From: Maribellus comscasis
Lineage (GTDB): Bacteria; Bacteroidota; Bacteroidia; Bacteroidales; Prolixibacteraceae
DNA length: 64,000 nucleotides
Direction of reading: 5' to 3'
NCBI RefSeq assembly: GCF_009762775.1
Contig: NZ_CP046401.1
Location: 4,736,001 to 4,800,000 of the forward strand
This document shows positions 63,995-64,000 of the stretch, in pieces. Below the pieces are notes generated by a model. It saw nothing but the letters and a program-made list of their open reading frames with translations. It searched no databases and was not told where the DNA came from. Every line of letters begins with the position of its first letter. Positions within the stretch are counted from its first letter, which is position 1. Made by a program: the position numbers and the translations under genes.

Positions 63995-64000
63995 CTTCGT

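Overview
The window is Bacteroidota DNA, most like an anaerobic or facultative marine member of the Marinilabiliales/Prolixibacteraceae type; this is inferred from gene content, with no database search. Supporting signs are low-GC coding, a C-terminal type IX secretion sorting domain, lineage-typical families (DUF4270, DUF4249, DUF5117-type metalloproteases, SusC-like TonB receptors with a carboxypeptidase-like leader), TAnnTTTG-like promoter elements, and few obvious Shine-Dalgarno sequences. I saw no tRNA, rRNA, transposase, prophage or CRISPR array.

Regions. (1) 1-14.2 kb: a kelch lipoprotein cut by the window edge, a DUF4270 lipoprotein, an outer-membrane barrel protein, a large metzincin-type protease, the K+-dependent membrane pyrophosphatase hppA, a dihydroorotate-dehydrogenase-like flavoprotein, an orphan tail-collar protein, a Crp/Fnr regulator, a lone receiver protein, and an intergenic stretch holding a strong structured-RNA candidate (13142-13260). 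(2) 14.4-25.6 kb: an [FeFe]-hydrogenase locus. Two divergent units carry a SpoIIE-type phosphatase plus PAS protein on one side. On the other are two DRTGG proteins, an RsbW-like ATPase, a sensory-type H-cluster protein, a PHP protein, a second GHKL ATPase and the catalytic NAD-linked, probably electron-bifurcating hydrogenase subunits. (3) 25.7-28.8 kb: a housekeeping operon of YbbR, CoaE, TerB-DnaJ and MOSC proteins. (4) 28.9-32.8 kb: an H-NOX sensor translationally coupled to a hybrid histidine kinase. (5) 33.1-36.6 kb: UDP-glucose dehydrogenase, UDP-xylose synthase and a receiver-kinase fusion. (6) 36.8-54.4 kb: a T9SS-secreted beta-helix/discoidin protein, then a 13-gene minus-strand exopolysaccharide operon running from a receiver protein and an initiating sugar transferase through TolC-like, Wzc-like, flippase, polymerase and glycosyltransferase genes to an ATP-grasp protein, an acyltransferase and a last glycosyltransferase. 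(7) 54.5-64 kb: a DUF218 protein; an operon of ketopantoate reductase, alpha/beta hydrolase and HAD phosphatase; a TonB receptor/DUF4249/DUF4386/serine hydrolase operon; and another DUF4386-like membrane protein.

How the parts fit. The pyrophosphatase and the NAD/ferredoxin-linked hydrogenase suit an energy-limited fermenter. The regulatory genes around the hydrogenase look like a phosphatase/kinase system fed by redox or H2 sensing. Region 5 makes UDP-glucuronate and UDP-xylose, likely donors for the exopolysaccharide of region 6. That locus carries several degenerate regulatory domains (a pseudo-receiver fused to the initiating transferase, a Wzc with damaged kinase motifs) and lacks a recognisable Wza, having a half-length TolC-like protein instead.
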